In this document: piece after piece, positions 45,816 to 55,103 of the stretch
Numbering within the stretch: position 1 is the first letter of the stretch
How the letters are laid out: each line of letters starts with the position of its first letter
Origin: Acrocarpospora macrocephala
GTDB taxonomy: Bacteria > Actinomycetota > Actinomycetes > Streptosporangiales > Streptosporangiaceae
NCBI RefSeq assembly: GCF_009687865.1
Contig: NZ_BLAE01000011.1
Location: 84,774 to 148,773, forward strand
Length of the DNA: 64,000 bases
Direction: 5' to 3'
The notes under the pieces: generated by a model
The model's database searches: none
Told to the model about the DNA's origin: nothing
What the model saw: the letters and a program-made list of their open reading frames with translations, nothing else
Program-made: the position numbers and the translations under genes

Positions 45816-46751
45816 TCAGCTGGGGAAATCGTCCGGGTCGACCTTGCTCGACGGCGCGTTGCCGCCGGTGACCTTGTTGAGGGTGAGCGTCCAGTCGCTC
45901 CAGCGGATCGTGCTGCCGCTGAACGTGGTCTTGAACCGCACCGCGTCGTCGAACCGCTCGAAGTCGCAGGTCCGGTTGAACCGCCGCTTCTTGCTGTCGT
46001 AGTCGACCCCGGTCGCGAAGAACACCCGGTAGTTGCCGTCCTTGATGTTCGGCACGGTGGCCCGGCTCTTCTTGCGCACGTAGACCGACACCGCCTTGCG
46101 CTTGCCCAGCATCATGGTGAGCACCGCGTCCTGCGCGCCGCCGTTCTTCACGATCAGCTTGCTCCGCCCGCCGCGTACGGCGGAGCGCAGCACCTTCCCG
46201 TTGGCCTGCCGCCGGTTCTGCTCCTTGGGCGGTTTGACGGAGACCTTGCCGCCCGGGTAGTCGCCGAGCGAGGCCAGGTCGATGCCCGCCTCCTTGAGCG
46301 CGGCGAAGTCGTCGGACTTGCCTAACCGGGCCAGCACCGCCGTGGCCGTGCACAGCGACAGCTCGTCCACGCCGGTCCGCAGGTCGCCGAGGGTGGTCTC
46401 CATGCCGCGCAGCGCGGCCAGATAGTCGGAGTGCTCTGTGGTGATGTCGGCGGGCGGCTGGACCGGTTCGAGCTGGGTCAGGGCGTCGCCGACCGCCGTC
46501 TCGGCCCGGGTCAGCCGGTCCCCCAGCGTCTTCGGGGTCTTGGCCTTGGCCAGGTCCTTGAGCGCGGTGTCCACCGGACCGCCCGCCGAGTCCAGGGTGG
46601 TGCGGTAGGCGGCGGGGCTGAGGCCCGACGGCGAGGGTGACCCGGCGGCGGGGGCCGAGGAACCGGGGTCGCCCGGCGAGGCCGGGGCCGCGGTGCACGC
46701 GCTGAGTGTGACCGCCGCCGCGGCGGCGGCGAGGAACCGGGGAGTGATCAC
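45816..46751 (-). CDS. Lipoprotein of unknown function
   Basis: A 311-residue protein with a lipoprotein signal: MITPRFLAAAAAAVTLSACT, lipid attachment on Cys19. A Ser/Pro-rich linker is followed by a helical region (residues about 45-140) and a C-terminal domain of beta character (VLTMMLGKRKAVSVYVRKKS). No family recognised. Its ATG overlaps the stop of the ABC-F gene by 4 bases, so it is read from the same transcript. Confidence 0.75.
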   Translation of the reverse strand: MITPRFLAAAAAAVTLSACTAAPASPGDPGSSAPAAGSPSPSGLSPAAYRTTLDSAGGPVDTALKDLAKAKTPKTLGDRLTRAETAVGDALTQLEPVQPPADITTEHSDYLAALRGMETTLGDLRTGVDELSLCTATAVLARLGKSDDFAALKEAGIDLASLGDYPGGKVSVKPPKEQNRRQANGKVLRSAVRGGRSKLIVKNGGAQDAVLTMMLGKRKAVSVYVRKKSRATVPNIKDGNYRVFFATGVDYDSKKRRFNRTCDFERFDDAVRFKTTFSGSTIRWSDWTLTLNKVTGGNAPSSKVDPDDFPS

Positions 46752-48367
46752 CTGTCCAACTGTTTCCCGTCAAGTCCGGAAGTGTCAATTCGGCGAGTCG
46801 GATTGATCGACTCCAGGAACGGAAGATCGTGGCTGGCCACGATCAGCGCGCCCCGGTAGGCGGACAGCGCCTGGGCGAGTTGCCGCACGCTGGCCAGGTC
46901 GAGGTTGTTGGTGGGCTCGTCCATGAGCAGGAGCTGGGGTTCGGCGAGCAGCAGCGCGGCCAGGACGGCGCGGAATCGTTCGCCGCCGGAGAGGGTGCCG
47001 ACGGGCTGGCCGACGCGGGCGCCGCGGAAGAGGAATCGCGCCAGACCGGCGCGGATGTTGTTCATCGACGTTTCCGGTGCGACCGCGCGGACGTTCTCGA
47101 GCACGCTCAGGTCGTCGTCGAGGATGTCCAGGCGTTGCGGGAGATATCGCATCGGCACGAAGACGCCGTCGGGGGATCCCACCTCGCGGGTGTGGTTCGC
47201 GATGCGCTCCAGCAGGGTCGTCTTTCCTGAGCCGTTCGGGCCGACCAGGGCGATTCGTTCGGGGCCTTTGACGATGAGGTGGCTCAGCTCCAGTCCCGAA
47301 GTCACGCTATCGACCGAAATTTCGGAAATATCGTGGTCTGTTGCGGTCAGGCCGTACAGCGGGAGTGAAAGGACAATACGCCCGGTGGGGACGGTCGTCG
47401 CGGGGAGGGCGACGCGGATCTCGGCGTCGTCGCGGACGGCCTGCTCTGCCTCGGTGAGGCGTTCGCGGGCCTGCTCGACCTTCTCCTCGTGCAGGGTGCG
47501 GTGTTTGCCCGCCGACACCTCGGCCTGCCGCTTCCGGTTTCCCATGACGATCTTCGGCTCGTTCTTCTGCTCGCTCATCTTCTTGCCGTACCTGGCGCGC
47601 CGGTCGAGTTTGACCCGCGCCTCGGCCAGATCCCGCCGCTGCCGCTTGAGGTCCCCCTCGGCCGTCCGCACCGCCCGCTCGGCGGCGGTCCGCTCCGCGG
47701 CCAGGATCTCCTCCTGCGCGTCGAAGTTCCCCCCGAACACCCGCGCGGACGGCAGCTCGACGATCTGGTCGACCAACCCGAGCAGCGTCCGGTCGTGGCT
47801 GACGACCACGAGCGTGCGGTTCCACGCCAGGACCGCGTCGTAGAGGCGGCGGCGCGCCGCCAGGTCGAGGTTGTTGGTGGGCTCGTCCAGCAGCAGCACG
47901 TCGGGCTCCAGCAGGAACCGCGCGGCCAGCCCGACCAGCACGGTCTCCCCGCCCGACAGCGCGGCGACCTGACGGTCGAGCCCCACGTCGCGCAGCCCGA
48001 GCCGGTCGAGCTCGCCGCGGGCCCGCTCCTCGACGTCCCACACGACGGCCGCGTAGTTGGCCTCCGACACGTCCCCCCGCTCGATCGCGTGCAGCGCCTC
48101 GCGGGCCGCCGTGATGCCGAGCAGGTCGGACACCGTCCTGGCCACCCCGAGCGGCAGGTTCTGCGGCAGGTACCCGATGACCCCGCCCGCGCGCACGCTC
48201 CCCCGGCTGGGCGTCAGCTCGCCCGCCAGCACCCGCAACAGCGTGGATTTCCCGGACCCGTTGACCCCGACCAGGCCGGTACGCCCCGGCCCGAACGCGA
48301 GCTCCACCCCGTCGAACACCGGAGTGCCATCCGCCCACGCGAAAGAAAGATCATGAATTGCCAACAT
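46748..48367 (-). CDS. ABC-F family ATPase (ribosome-associated or antibiotic-resistance type)
   Basis: About 539 residues with two ATPase domains and no membrane segment. Walker A motifs GVNGSGKST and GPNGSGKTT; signatures LSGGETVLVGLAA and LSGGERFRAVLAA; Walker B motifs VLLLDEPTNNLD and LLLMDEPTNNLD. The interdomain linker of about 80 charged residues is where ABC-F proteins contact the ribosome. I chose ATG at 48367 (MLAIHDLSFAW) behind AGGGA; the frame extends 11 codons upstream. Whether it confers antibiotic protection is open. Confidence 0.88.
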   Translation of the reverse strand: MLAIHDLSFAWADGTPVFDGVELAFGPGRTGLVGVNGSGKSTLLRVLAGELTPSRGSVRAGGVIGYLPQNLPLGVARTVSDLLGITAAREALHAIERGDVSEANYAAVVWDVEERARGELDRLGLRDVGLDRQVAALSGGETVLVGLAARFLLEPDVLLLDEPTNNLDLAARRRLYDAVLAWNRTLVVVSHDRTLLGLVDQIVELPSARVFGGNFDAQEEILAAERTAAERAVRTAEGDLKRQRRDLAEARVKLDRRARYGKKMSEQKNEPKIVMGNRKRQAEVSAGKHRTLHEEKVEQARERLTEAEQAVRDDAEIRVALPATTVPTGRIVLSLPLYGLTATDHDISEISVDSVTSGLELSHLIVKGPERIALVGPNGSGKTTLLERIANHTREVGSPDGVFVPMRYLPQRLDILDDDLSVLENVRAVAPETSMNNIRAGLARFLFRGARVGQPVGTLSGGERFRAVLAALLLAEPQLLLMDEPTNNLDLASVRQLAQALSAYRGALIVASHDLPFLESINPTRRIDTSGLDGKQLDR

Positions 48368-48570
48368 AAGTCGTCCCTGTGAGGTCGTGTTCATGGACAC
48401 GCGAGGACGCCGGCGATCAGACAGTGATCAGACCTGGCGTCGACCTCAGAACCTCAATGGAAGCTCCCGGGAACGGGGATGGGACGCGAACAAAGTTACG
48501 CGGCTCATCCGCGCGCATCAAACGAATTACGACCCACCCCCACCGGCGTGGCCGCCCGCTCGTATGGGTA

Positions 48571-48606
48571 AGGTAAAGCTCGCCTAAATTAGGCAAGCCT
48601 CACCTT
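48571..48606. promoter_or_regulatory. Two facing iron boxes upstream of efeU
   Basis: TTAGGCAAGCCTCACCTT at 48589-48606 fits the IdeR/DmdR consensus TTAGGTTAGGCTAACCTAA at 13 of 19 positions. TTAGGCGAGCTTTACCT lies on the other strand at 48571-48587. They face outward from TAAATTA. Iron repression of efeUOB is expected. Confidence 0.7.
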
Positions 48607-48620
48607 GTGGAAGTGATCGC

Positions 48621-49445
48621 GTGTTCGCCAGTTACCTCATCGGGCTCCGGGAAGGGCTGGAGGCGACCCTGGTCGTCTCCATCCTGGTGGCCTTCCTCGT
48701 CAAGAGCGACCGGCGAGACAGGCTGTCCCTGGTCTGGACGGGCGTCGCCGCCGCGGTCGCGCTGTCGGTCGCCTTCGGCGCGCTGCTCTCCTTCACCGCC
48801 GCCCACCTGGCCTTCGAGCAGCAGGAGCTGTTCGAGGCGGTCGCCTCGATCGCGGCGACCGTCTTCGTCACCTGGATGATCTTCTGGATGCGCGGCGCGG
48901 CCCGCAAGATCGCCTCGGATCTGCGCGCCAAGCTGGGCGAGGCGCTCCAGGTCGGCTCGGTCGCGGTCGCCGTGATGGCGTTCCTCGCGGTGGTCCGCGA
49001 GGGCCTGGAGACCTCGCTGCTGTTCTTCGCCTCGGCCCAGGGCGCCGCCACCACCGCCACCCCGCTCATCGGCATCACCCTCGGCCTGCTCACCTCCATC
49101 CTCATCGGCTGGGGCCTGTACGCCAGCGCGATCCGCGTCAACCTCACCAAGTTCTTCACCTGGACCGGCCTGCTGCTCATCCTGGTCGCCGGGGGCATCC
49201 TCAAGTACGGCGTGCACGACCTCCAGGAGGCCGGGATCCTACCGGGCCTGAACACCCTCGCCTTCGACATCAGCGGCGTGCTCGACCCGAGTGCCTGGTA
49301 TTCGGCCCTGCTCAGCGGCATGTTCAACATCACCGCCACGCCGAGCGTGCTGGAGGTGACCGCCTGGGTGGCCTACGTGCTGCCGGTGCTGTACCTCTTC
49401 CTCCGCCCGGCCGCCCCGGCCAAGCTCGCCGAGTCCATTTCGTAA
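48621..49445 (+). CDS. efeU: Ferrous/ferric iron permease EfeU (FTR1 family)
   Basis: A 274-residue membrane protein with about seven helices. The two REGLE motifs (LREGLEATLVV at residue 9 and VREGLETSLLFF near 131) carry the iron pathway and are diagnostic. It moves iron across the cytoplasmic membrane with EfeO and EfeB. The start is GTG at 48621, 15 bases after the iron box, with GGAAGTGA between. Confidence 0.95.
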   Translation: MFASYLIGLREGLEATLVVSILVAFLVKSDRRDRLSLVWTGVAAAVALSVAFGALLSFTAAHLAFEQQELFEAVASIAATVFVTWMIFWMRGAARKIASDLRAKLGEALQVGSVAVAVMAFLAVVREGLETSLLFFASAQGAATTATPLIGITLGLLTSILIGWGLYASAIRVNLTKFFTWTGLLLILVAGGILKYGVHDLQEAGILPGLNTLAFDISGVLDPSAWYSALLSGMFNITATPSVLEVTAWVAYVLPVLYLFLRPAAPAKLAESIS

Positions 49446-49458
49446 CGGGAGTACATCC

Positions 49459-50595
49459 ATGCGCAACGCCCTTCTCCTCGGCGCTCTCGCCCTGGCCACC
49501 CTCACCGCCTGCGGCGGCACGGAGCCGGCCGCCCCCGCCGCGAGCGGCTCGGCCCCGGCCGGGAACGGGAAGGTGGCGGTGGCCGCCAGCGACACCGCCT
49601 GCCAGGTCGGCACGGCCGAGGTCGCGGCCGGCACCGCGACGTTCTCGATCACCAACGGCGGCAGCAAGGTCACCGAGTTCTACGTGTACGCCCCTGGCGA
49701 CCGGGTCATGGGCGAGGTGGAGAACATCGTCCCCGGCCTCACCCGGGACCTGGTGATCGAGCTGCCGGCCGGGACGTACGAGACGGCCTGCAAGCCCGGC
49801 ATGATCGGCAAGGGCATCCGCGGCCCGCTCAAGGTGACCGGCGAGCACAAGCCGCTCACCGACGACGCCCAGCTGGCCGAGGCCACCGCCAGCTACCAGC
49901 GTTACGTGCGGAGCCAGACCGACGCGCTGCTGGTCAAGACGCAGGAGTTCGTGGACGCGGTCAAGGCGGGCGACCAGGAGAAGGCCAAGGCGCTGTTCCC
50001 GGTGTCGCGGACCTACTGGGAGCGGATCGAGCCGGTGGCGGAGATCTTCGGCGACCTGGACCCGAAGATCGACGGCCGGGAGGAGGTCATCGAGGAGGGC
50101 ATGGAGTTCACCGGCTACCACCGGCTGGAGAAGGACCTGTGGGCGACCAAGGACATCAGCGGCTCCGGCCCGATCGCCGACCAGCTGATGAGCGACGTGA
50201 AGCTGGTGGTGGAGAAGGCGAACGCGGAGAAGTTGTCGCCGCTGCAGCTGGGCAACGGCGCGAAGGAGCTGCTGGACGAGGTGGCCACCGGGAAGATCAC
50301 CGGTGAGGAGGACCGCTACTCGCACACCGACCTGTGGGACTTCGCGGCCAACCTGGAGGGCTCGCAGGCCGCCGTGCAGGCGCTGCGCCCGGTGCTGGAG
50401 GCGCGGGACGCGGCCCTGGTCAAGACCCTGGACGAGAAGTTCACCGCCGCCGAGACCGCCCTTGAGGCGCACCGCAAGGGCGACGGCTGGAAGCTCCACA
50501 CCGAGCTGAGCAAGGACGAGCTGAAGGTCCTCTCGGACACGATCAACGCCCTCGCCGAGCCGGTCAGTAAGATCGCCGCCGTGGTGGCACAGTAA
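49459..50595 (+). CDS. efeO: Iron uptake protein EfeO (cupredoxin + M75 domain)
   Basis: A 378-residue lipoprotein: signal MRNALLLGALALATLTACGG with Cys18 as lipid site. Residues about 35-125 form the cupredoxin-like domain (ATFSITNGGSKVTEFYVYAP) and about 130-375 the imelysin/M75 domain with the HxxE motif in GYHRLEKDLW. It captures and presents iron at the cell surface to EfeU. It starts 13 bases after efeU. Confidence 0.94.
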   Translation: MRNALLLGALALATLTACGGTEPAAPAASGSAPAGNGKVAVAASDTACQVGTAEVAAGTATFSITNGGSKVTEFYVYAPGDRVMGEVENIVPGLTRDLVIELPAGTYETACKPGMIGKGIRGPLKVTGEHKPLTDDAQLAEATASYQRYVRSQTDALLVKTQEFVDAVKAGDQEKAKALFPVSRTYWERIEPVAEIFGDLDPKIDGREEVIEEGMEFTGYHRLEKDLWATKDISGSGPIADQLMSDVKLVVEKANAEKLSPLQLGNGAKELLDEVATGKITGEEDRYSHTDLWDFAANLEGSQAAVQALRPVLEARDAALVKTLDEKFTAAETALEAHRKGDGWKLHTELSKDELKVLSDTINALAEPVSKIAAVVAQ

Positions 50596-50620
50596 GACCG
50601 CACGACTACTAGGAGCGGAT

Positions 50621-51871
50621 ATGCCGGGCATCAGCCGCCGGAAACTGTTCGGCCTCGGCGCGGCCGGGGTGGCCGCCGCGGGGGCGGGCACGCTGGCGGT
50701 GGCGTCCCTGCCGGAGGAGGCCGCCCCCGCGCGGACCGGGTCGGCCTCCGACCCGGTGCCGTTCTACGGCGAGCACCAGGCCGGGATCGTCACGCCCGCC
50801 CAGGACCGCCTGCATTTCGTGGCCTTCGACGTCACCACGAAGGACCGCGCCGAGCTGGTGGACCTGCTGCAGGAGTGGACGTCCGCCGCCGCCCGGATGA
50901 CCCAGGGCCAGGACGCCGGGACGTTCGGCGCGGTCGGCGGCGTGCCTGAGGCCCCGCCGGACGACACCGGCGAGGCCCTGGGCTTGCCCGCCTCCGGGCT
51001 GACCCTGACGATCGGCTTCGGCCCGTCCCTGTTCGACGGCCGGTTCGGGCTGGCCGACCGCAAGCCGGCGGCCCTGGCCGAGCTGCCCAAGTTCCCCGGC
51101 GAGGCGCTGCTGCCGGAGATCTCCGGCGGCGACCTGTGCGTGCAGGCGTGCGCGCACGACCCGCAGGTGGCCGTGCACGCGATCCGCAACCTGGCCAGGA
51201 TCGGCTTCGGCAAGGTGTCGGTGCGCTACTCCCAGCTCGGTTTCGGCCGGACCTCCTCGACCTCGCGGGCCCAGGCCACGCCGCGCAACCTGATGGGCTT
51301 CAAGGACGGCACGGCCAACCTGAAGCTGGAGGACACCGACATGCTCCGCGACCACCTGTGGGTGGCCGAGGAGGACGGCGCGGCCTGGATGGCCGGGGGT
51401 AGCTACCTGGTCACCCGCAAGATCAGGATGCACATCGAGACCTGGGACCGCACCTCGCTCACCGAGCAGGAGGCGATCTTCGGCCGCACCAAGGGCGAGG
51501 GCGCCGCCCACGGCATGGCGAAGGAGTTCGACGAGCCCGACTTCGCGAAGAAGGGTCCCGACGGCCAGCCCTTGATCGCCGACATCGCGCACGTCAAGCT
51601 CGCGCACCCGTCCAGCCACGGCGGGGCGCGCCTGCTCCGCCGCGGCTACAACTTCGTGGACGGCTCCGACGGCCTGGGCCGCCTGGACGCCGGGCTGTTC
51701 TTCATCGCCTACCAGCGCGACCCGCACCGCCAGTTCGTCCCCGTGCAGCTGGCGCTGGCCCGGCAGGACGTGCTCAACGAGTACATCAAGCACGTCTCCA
51801 GCGGCCTGTTCGCGATCCCGCCCGGGGTGCGGGACGCCGGCGACTACTGGGGCCGGACCCTGTTCAGCTGA
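50621..51871 (+). CDS. efeB: Deferrochelatase/DyP-type peroxidase EfeB
   Basis: A 416-residue Tat-exported heme protein: SRRKLFGLGAAGVAAAG is the twin-arginine signal. GFKDGTANL is the DyP GxxDG motif and the proximal His lies in HPSSHGGARLLRRGYNF. In the EfeUOB system it oxidises Fe(II) or removes iron from heme outside the membrane. The ATG follows AGGAGCG. Convergent overlap with the aldo/keto reductase gene is 8 bases. Confidence 0.95.
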   Translation: MPGISRRKLFGLGAAGVAAAGAGTLAVASLPEEAAPARTGSASDPVPFYGEHQAGIVTPAQDRLHFVAFDVTTKDRAELVDLLQEWTSAAARMTQGQDAGTFGAVGGVPEAPPDDTGEALGLPASGLTLTIGFGPSLFDGRFGLADRKPAALAELPKFPGEALLPEISGGDLCVQACAHDPQVAVHAIRNLARIGFGKVSVRYSQLGFGRTSSTSRAQATPRNLMGFKDGTANLKLEDTDMLRDHLWVAEEDGAAWMAGGSYLVTRKIRMHIETWDRTSLTEQEAIFGRTKGEGAAHGMAKEFDEPDFAKKGPDGQPLIADIAHVKLAHPSSHGGARLLRRGYNFVDGSDGLGRLDAGLFFIAYQRDPHRQFVPVQLALARQDVLNEYIKHVSSGLFAIPPGVRDAGDYWGRTLFS

Positions 51872-52853
51872 CTCCGGCCGCGTCCAGCCGGGCCCGCTGC
51901 GCCACGGTCAGGTCCAGGTCGACCGCGCCCAGCGCCTCGTCCAGCTGGGCCACGGAGGAGCAGCCGACCAGCGGCAGCACCGGGATCTCCCCGCCCATCA
52001 GCCAGGCCAGCACCACCTGGTTGACGGTCGCCCCCGTCTCCGCCGCGATCTCGGCGACCGCGGCCAGCCTCGGCTCCTTGCCCGGCCCGTCAAGCCCCGC
52101 GTCGAGCCGGTCCGCCCGGACGTAGCCGCCCCTGAGCAGCGGCCCGTACGCCACCAGCGTCAGCTCGGGGTTCTCCCGCACATAGCTGAGCAGATCCCCG
52201 CTGGTCGCGCCCAGGTCGCCGTCCACCGACAGCTGGGAGGGCCGGTCGGTACGGCGGCGCACGTAGCTGTGCTGGTACTGGAGCACCTCGTAGCCGGGCA
52301 GGCCCGCCGCCGCCGCGAGGCTGCGCGCCCGCTCGACCCGCCAGGTCCAGTGGTTGCTCACGCCCAGCAGGCCGACCGTGCCGTCGGCGACCAGCTCCGC
52401 GAAGCCCTCCACGGTCTCCCCGAGCGGCACCCGGGTGTCCTCGATGTGCGCGTACATCAGGTGCAGCCGGTCCATGCCGAGGCGTTCCCTGCTGCGCTCC
52501 GCCGACTCCCTGATCACCTTGGCCGACAGGCCCTCGGGATTGTCGGTGTAGCTGGTGCCGGGTGCGAGCGGACGGGCGCCCACCTTGGTAGCGATGACGA
52601 TCTCGTCCCCGATCCCGCGGCTGCGCCGCCAGCGGCCGAGCACGCCCTCGCTCTCGCCGCCCTGGCCGCCGTTCTCCCAGAACGCGTAGTTGCCCGAGGT
52701 GTCGATGAAGGTGCCCCCGGCCTCGACGTACCGGTCGAGGATGGCCATCGACGTGGGCTCGTCGGTGGCGGTGCCGAACAACATCGCGCCGAGGCTGAGC
52801 ACGCTCACCTCGCGGCGGGTGTCCGGGTTCGTGCCGATTGTGCGGTATCTCAT
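51864..52853 (-). CDS. Aldo/keto reductase
   Basis: A 329-residue NADPH-dependent oxidoreductase with a TIM barrel. FIDTSGNYAFW contains the catalytic Asp and Tyr, VIATKVG the Lys and LMYAHIED the His of the AKR tetrad. GRWRRSRGIGDEIVIATK and LGVSNHW are further family blocks. Substrate unknown. The ATG at 52853 begins MRYRTIGTNPDTRREVSVL, the usual N-terminus. Confidence 0.9.
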   Translation of the reverse strand: MRYRTIGTNPDTRREVSVLSLGAMLFGTATDEPTSMAILDRYVEAGGTFIDTSGNYAFWENGGQGGESEGVLGRWRRSRGIGDEIVIATKVGARPLAPGTSYTDNPEGLSAKVIRESAERSRERLGMDRLHLMYAHIEDTRVPLGETVEGFAELVADGTVGLLGVSNHWTWRVERARSLAAAAGLPGYEVLQYQHSYVRRRTDRPSQLSVDGDLGATSGDLLSYVRENPELTLVAYGPLLRGGYVRADRLDAGLDGPGKEPRLAAVAEIAAETGATVNQVVLAWLMGGEIPVLPLVGCSSVAQLDEALGAVDLDLTVAQRARLDAAGVS

Positions 52854-52925
52854 CCGGATTCCTCTCCCGCGCCCGAGCCAGATCGGGCGCTGGATGGAAG
52901 TCTGGGAGCTGGAGCGCGCTCCAAG

Positions 52926-54887
52926 TCAAACCCGGGAACGGTAGACGGCCGTCGCCTTCTCGATCAGGTCGAGGTGGTCGCGGAGCTGGTCGGGCGAGTC
53001 GAGGCGGGCGTGCTCGCGGACGGTGCCCGCCAGCAGGGTGAGCCACTCCAGGCACCAGCGCACGTCCTCGGCCCGGGCCACGTGGCGTCCGGCCACGTCC
53101 AGGTAGACCGGGCTGGTGTGGGCGTACACCTCGCGGTGGAGGGATCGGGGGTGGCGCCCGCCGGAAGCCGCGGCGACGACATAGGTGGGTTCCAGGACGT
53201 CGAGGGTGGCCGACAGCTCACCGGCGGGGCCGACGGCGAGCAGGCCGCCCGCGGTGTGCAGTTCGAGGCGCTCCACCTCGGGACCGATGGTGCGGGCGGT
53301 GACGGTGACCCGGTCGCCGGGCCGCAGGTGCAGGGTGTCGCCGACGTCGCAGGCGACGCCGGTGTTCTCGTCGGTCACGCGGAGTTCGAGCCAGGGACCG
53401 GTCGTGGCGAAGGTCCGGCCGTGCCGTACGGCGTTCGCGAACGACTCGGCGGAGAGGGGGCCGCCGAGGCGCGCGTAGACGCGTTCCCAGCCGGGCGGGC
53501 TGGAGACGGTGTCCTGCCGGGTGAAGGAGAGCATGGTGTCGGTGCCCGCCAGGGCCGCCAGGCGGTTGCCCGCGCCGATCAGGCGGCGGTAGACGCTCAC
53601 CGTGCCGGAGATCTCGGAGAAGTGCAGCAGCTCCATGCCGTCCACCAGGCCGAGCGCGGCGTCCACGACCAGGGCGCGGGCGTCGCAGTTGCGCTCGCCG
53701 GAGCCGGTGATCTCGCGGGCCTCCAGGATCGGGCCGTGGAAGGGGTGCGCGTAGCCGAGCACGGCCCGCAGTTCCTTCAGCTCGCCGCAGGCGGCGCCGT
53801 TGGGCGGCCAGTCGGCCTGGCCGAGGAAGCCGGTGTGGTAGATCGACGGGGGCGCGGTCAGGCCGAACGCGTGCACGTGGCCGAGCAGGTCGTTGCGGTA
53901 TTCGACGCCCATCCTGGCCACGTGCGAGGCGTCCGACCAGGGCAGGTCGCGGCCCGCCCAGTGCTGCAGCGCCTCGCGGTCGTAGACGCGCTCGCCGGAG
54001 ACGTTCCCGGCGACCAGGTTGAGCACGTGCAGGTCCTCGCCGTGCTGCATGGCGGCGGCCGCGGCGGGGGTGGCCACGATGTCCCCGGCCCAGTTGAGGT
54101 GCACGTGCAGGTCCGCGCCGTACCAGCCGCGGGCGGCGGCGTCGTAGAGGCGCTCGGGGGCCAGTTCGACCAGGGTCTCCCGCCAGGGGGCGGGGTGCAC
54201 GGCGGCCTCGGCGGTGCCGTACTCCATGCCGCGGCAGGACCGCACGGTGAGGGGTTCGGCGGGGACGTCCAGCACCAGGTCGTCGCCGTGGAAGAACGGC
54301 ACGCCGTGGTAGTCGCGGCGGCGGTCGGCGCCCGCCGGATACCACCCCTGGCCGTCGGTGGTGGTGACGCTCCACCGGCACGGGAAGCCCGCCCGGAGCC
54401 GCAGCCGGGCGGGCACGGCGGCCCTGGTCAGCACGGACAGGTCCACCTCCTCCCCGGACACGGTGAGGGTGCTGCCGGTGGTGATCTCGATCAGCCGGGC
54501 CCCGCCGGCCGGGACGAGATGGGTCTGGCCGTCCACGCGGACGGGCGTCGCCGTGTCGCGGGCGGAGTCGATCAGCAGCACGCACGGCAGCGGGTGCTCG
54601 GAGAGCACGGCCAGCGGGCGGGCCTCCAGGCGGAGCCCGGCGGGGAGCAGCCGCAGGACGGTCAGCCCGTCCGGCGTGGGATGGCCGTCCAGCGCGTCCC
54701 GGAACGCCCGGTCCAGGTCCGGCTCTTTGGACATCTGGTACGCCTCATCCGGGAACCGGAGGAAGCTCATCATTCGCACGTAACCCAGCGGTGGTTCCCC
54801 CCAGGTGATGCCGTGTTCGGCCAGCAGCGTGCGGTACTCCGCCAGCGCTCTGGCCACGACCGGCGGCAGCATCGGATCGCGGTACAC
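52926..54887 (-). CDS. CehA/McbA-like metallohydrolase with PHP-type domain
   Basis: A 653-residue protein. The N-terminal 250 residues are beta-rich and of unknown role. From about residue 258 YGADLHVHLNWAGD is the metal-binding DxHxH strand of the PHP/amidohydrolase group, followed by GHVHAFGL, GYAHPFHGP and a late LAGTDTML. A beta domain of about 130 residues completes the protein. Family members hydrolyse esters or carbamates; the substrate here is unknown. No signal peptide. Confidence 0.72.
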   Translation of the reverse strand: MYRDPMLPPVVARALAEYRTLLAEHGITWGEPPLGYVRMMSFLRFPDEAYQMSKEPDLDRAFRDALDGHPTPDGLTVLRLLPAGLRLEARPLAVLSEHPLPCVLLIDSARDTATPVRVDGQTHLVPAGGARLIEITTGSTLTVSGEEVDLSVLTRAAVPARLRLRAGFPCRWSVTTTDGQGWYPAGADRRRDYHGVPFFHGDDLVLDVPAEPLTVRSCRGMEYGTAEAAVHPAPWRETLVELAPERLYDAAARGWYGADLHVHLNWAGDIVATPAAAAAMQHGEDLHVLNLVAGNVSGERVYDREALQHWAGRDLPWSDASHVARMGVEYRNDLLGHVHAFGLTAPPSIYHTGFLGQADWPPNGAACGELKELRAVLGYAHPFHGPILEAREITGSGERNCDARALVVDAALGLVDGMELLHFSEISGTVSVYRRLIGAGNRLAALAGTDTMLSFTRQDTVSSPPGWERVYARLGGPLSAESFANAVRHGRTFATTGPWLELRVTDENTGVACDVGDTLHLRPGDRVTVTARTIGPEVERLELHTAGGLLAVGPAGELSATLDVLEPTYVVAAASGGRHPRSLHREVYAHTSPVYLDVAGRHVARAEDVRWCLEWLTLLAGTVREHARLDSPDQLRDHLDLIEKATAVYRSRV

Positions 54888-55003
54888 GTTCGCCTCCCCG
54901 TAGTCGAAAACCCAAGCATCGTCACATCAGGCCAGGACTGAAAAAATGCAATCGTGCGTTCTGGAGGGGTTCTCTGCGCCCGGGTGGGATAACAGGCAGC
55001 CCC

Positions 55004-55021
55004 GGGGGGAGTCGACCCCCC
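55004..55021. other. GC-rich inverted repeat upstream of the solute-binding/TelA operon
   Basis: GGGGGG (55004-55009) and CCCCCC (55016-55021) flank AGTCGA. It lies 83 bases before the first gene of the divergent operon and could be an operator or a weak terminator for leftward transcripts. Confidence 0.4.
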
Positions 55022-55103
55022 AATTACCCCAAAATGAACACGCGCTGAATTCTGTCTTTCGGACCCACCGGGCAAAGCGGGCGGTCACATAATTCAGGGT
55101 GAG

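Noticed and set aside
48368-48620. A leader peptide/attenuator for the ABC-F gene
   Set aside because: Such leaders are known for inducible ABC-F genes, but I could not find a short frame with a ribosome site plus alternative hairpins here.
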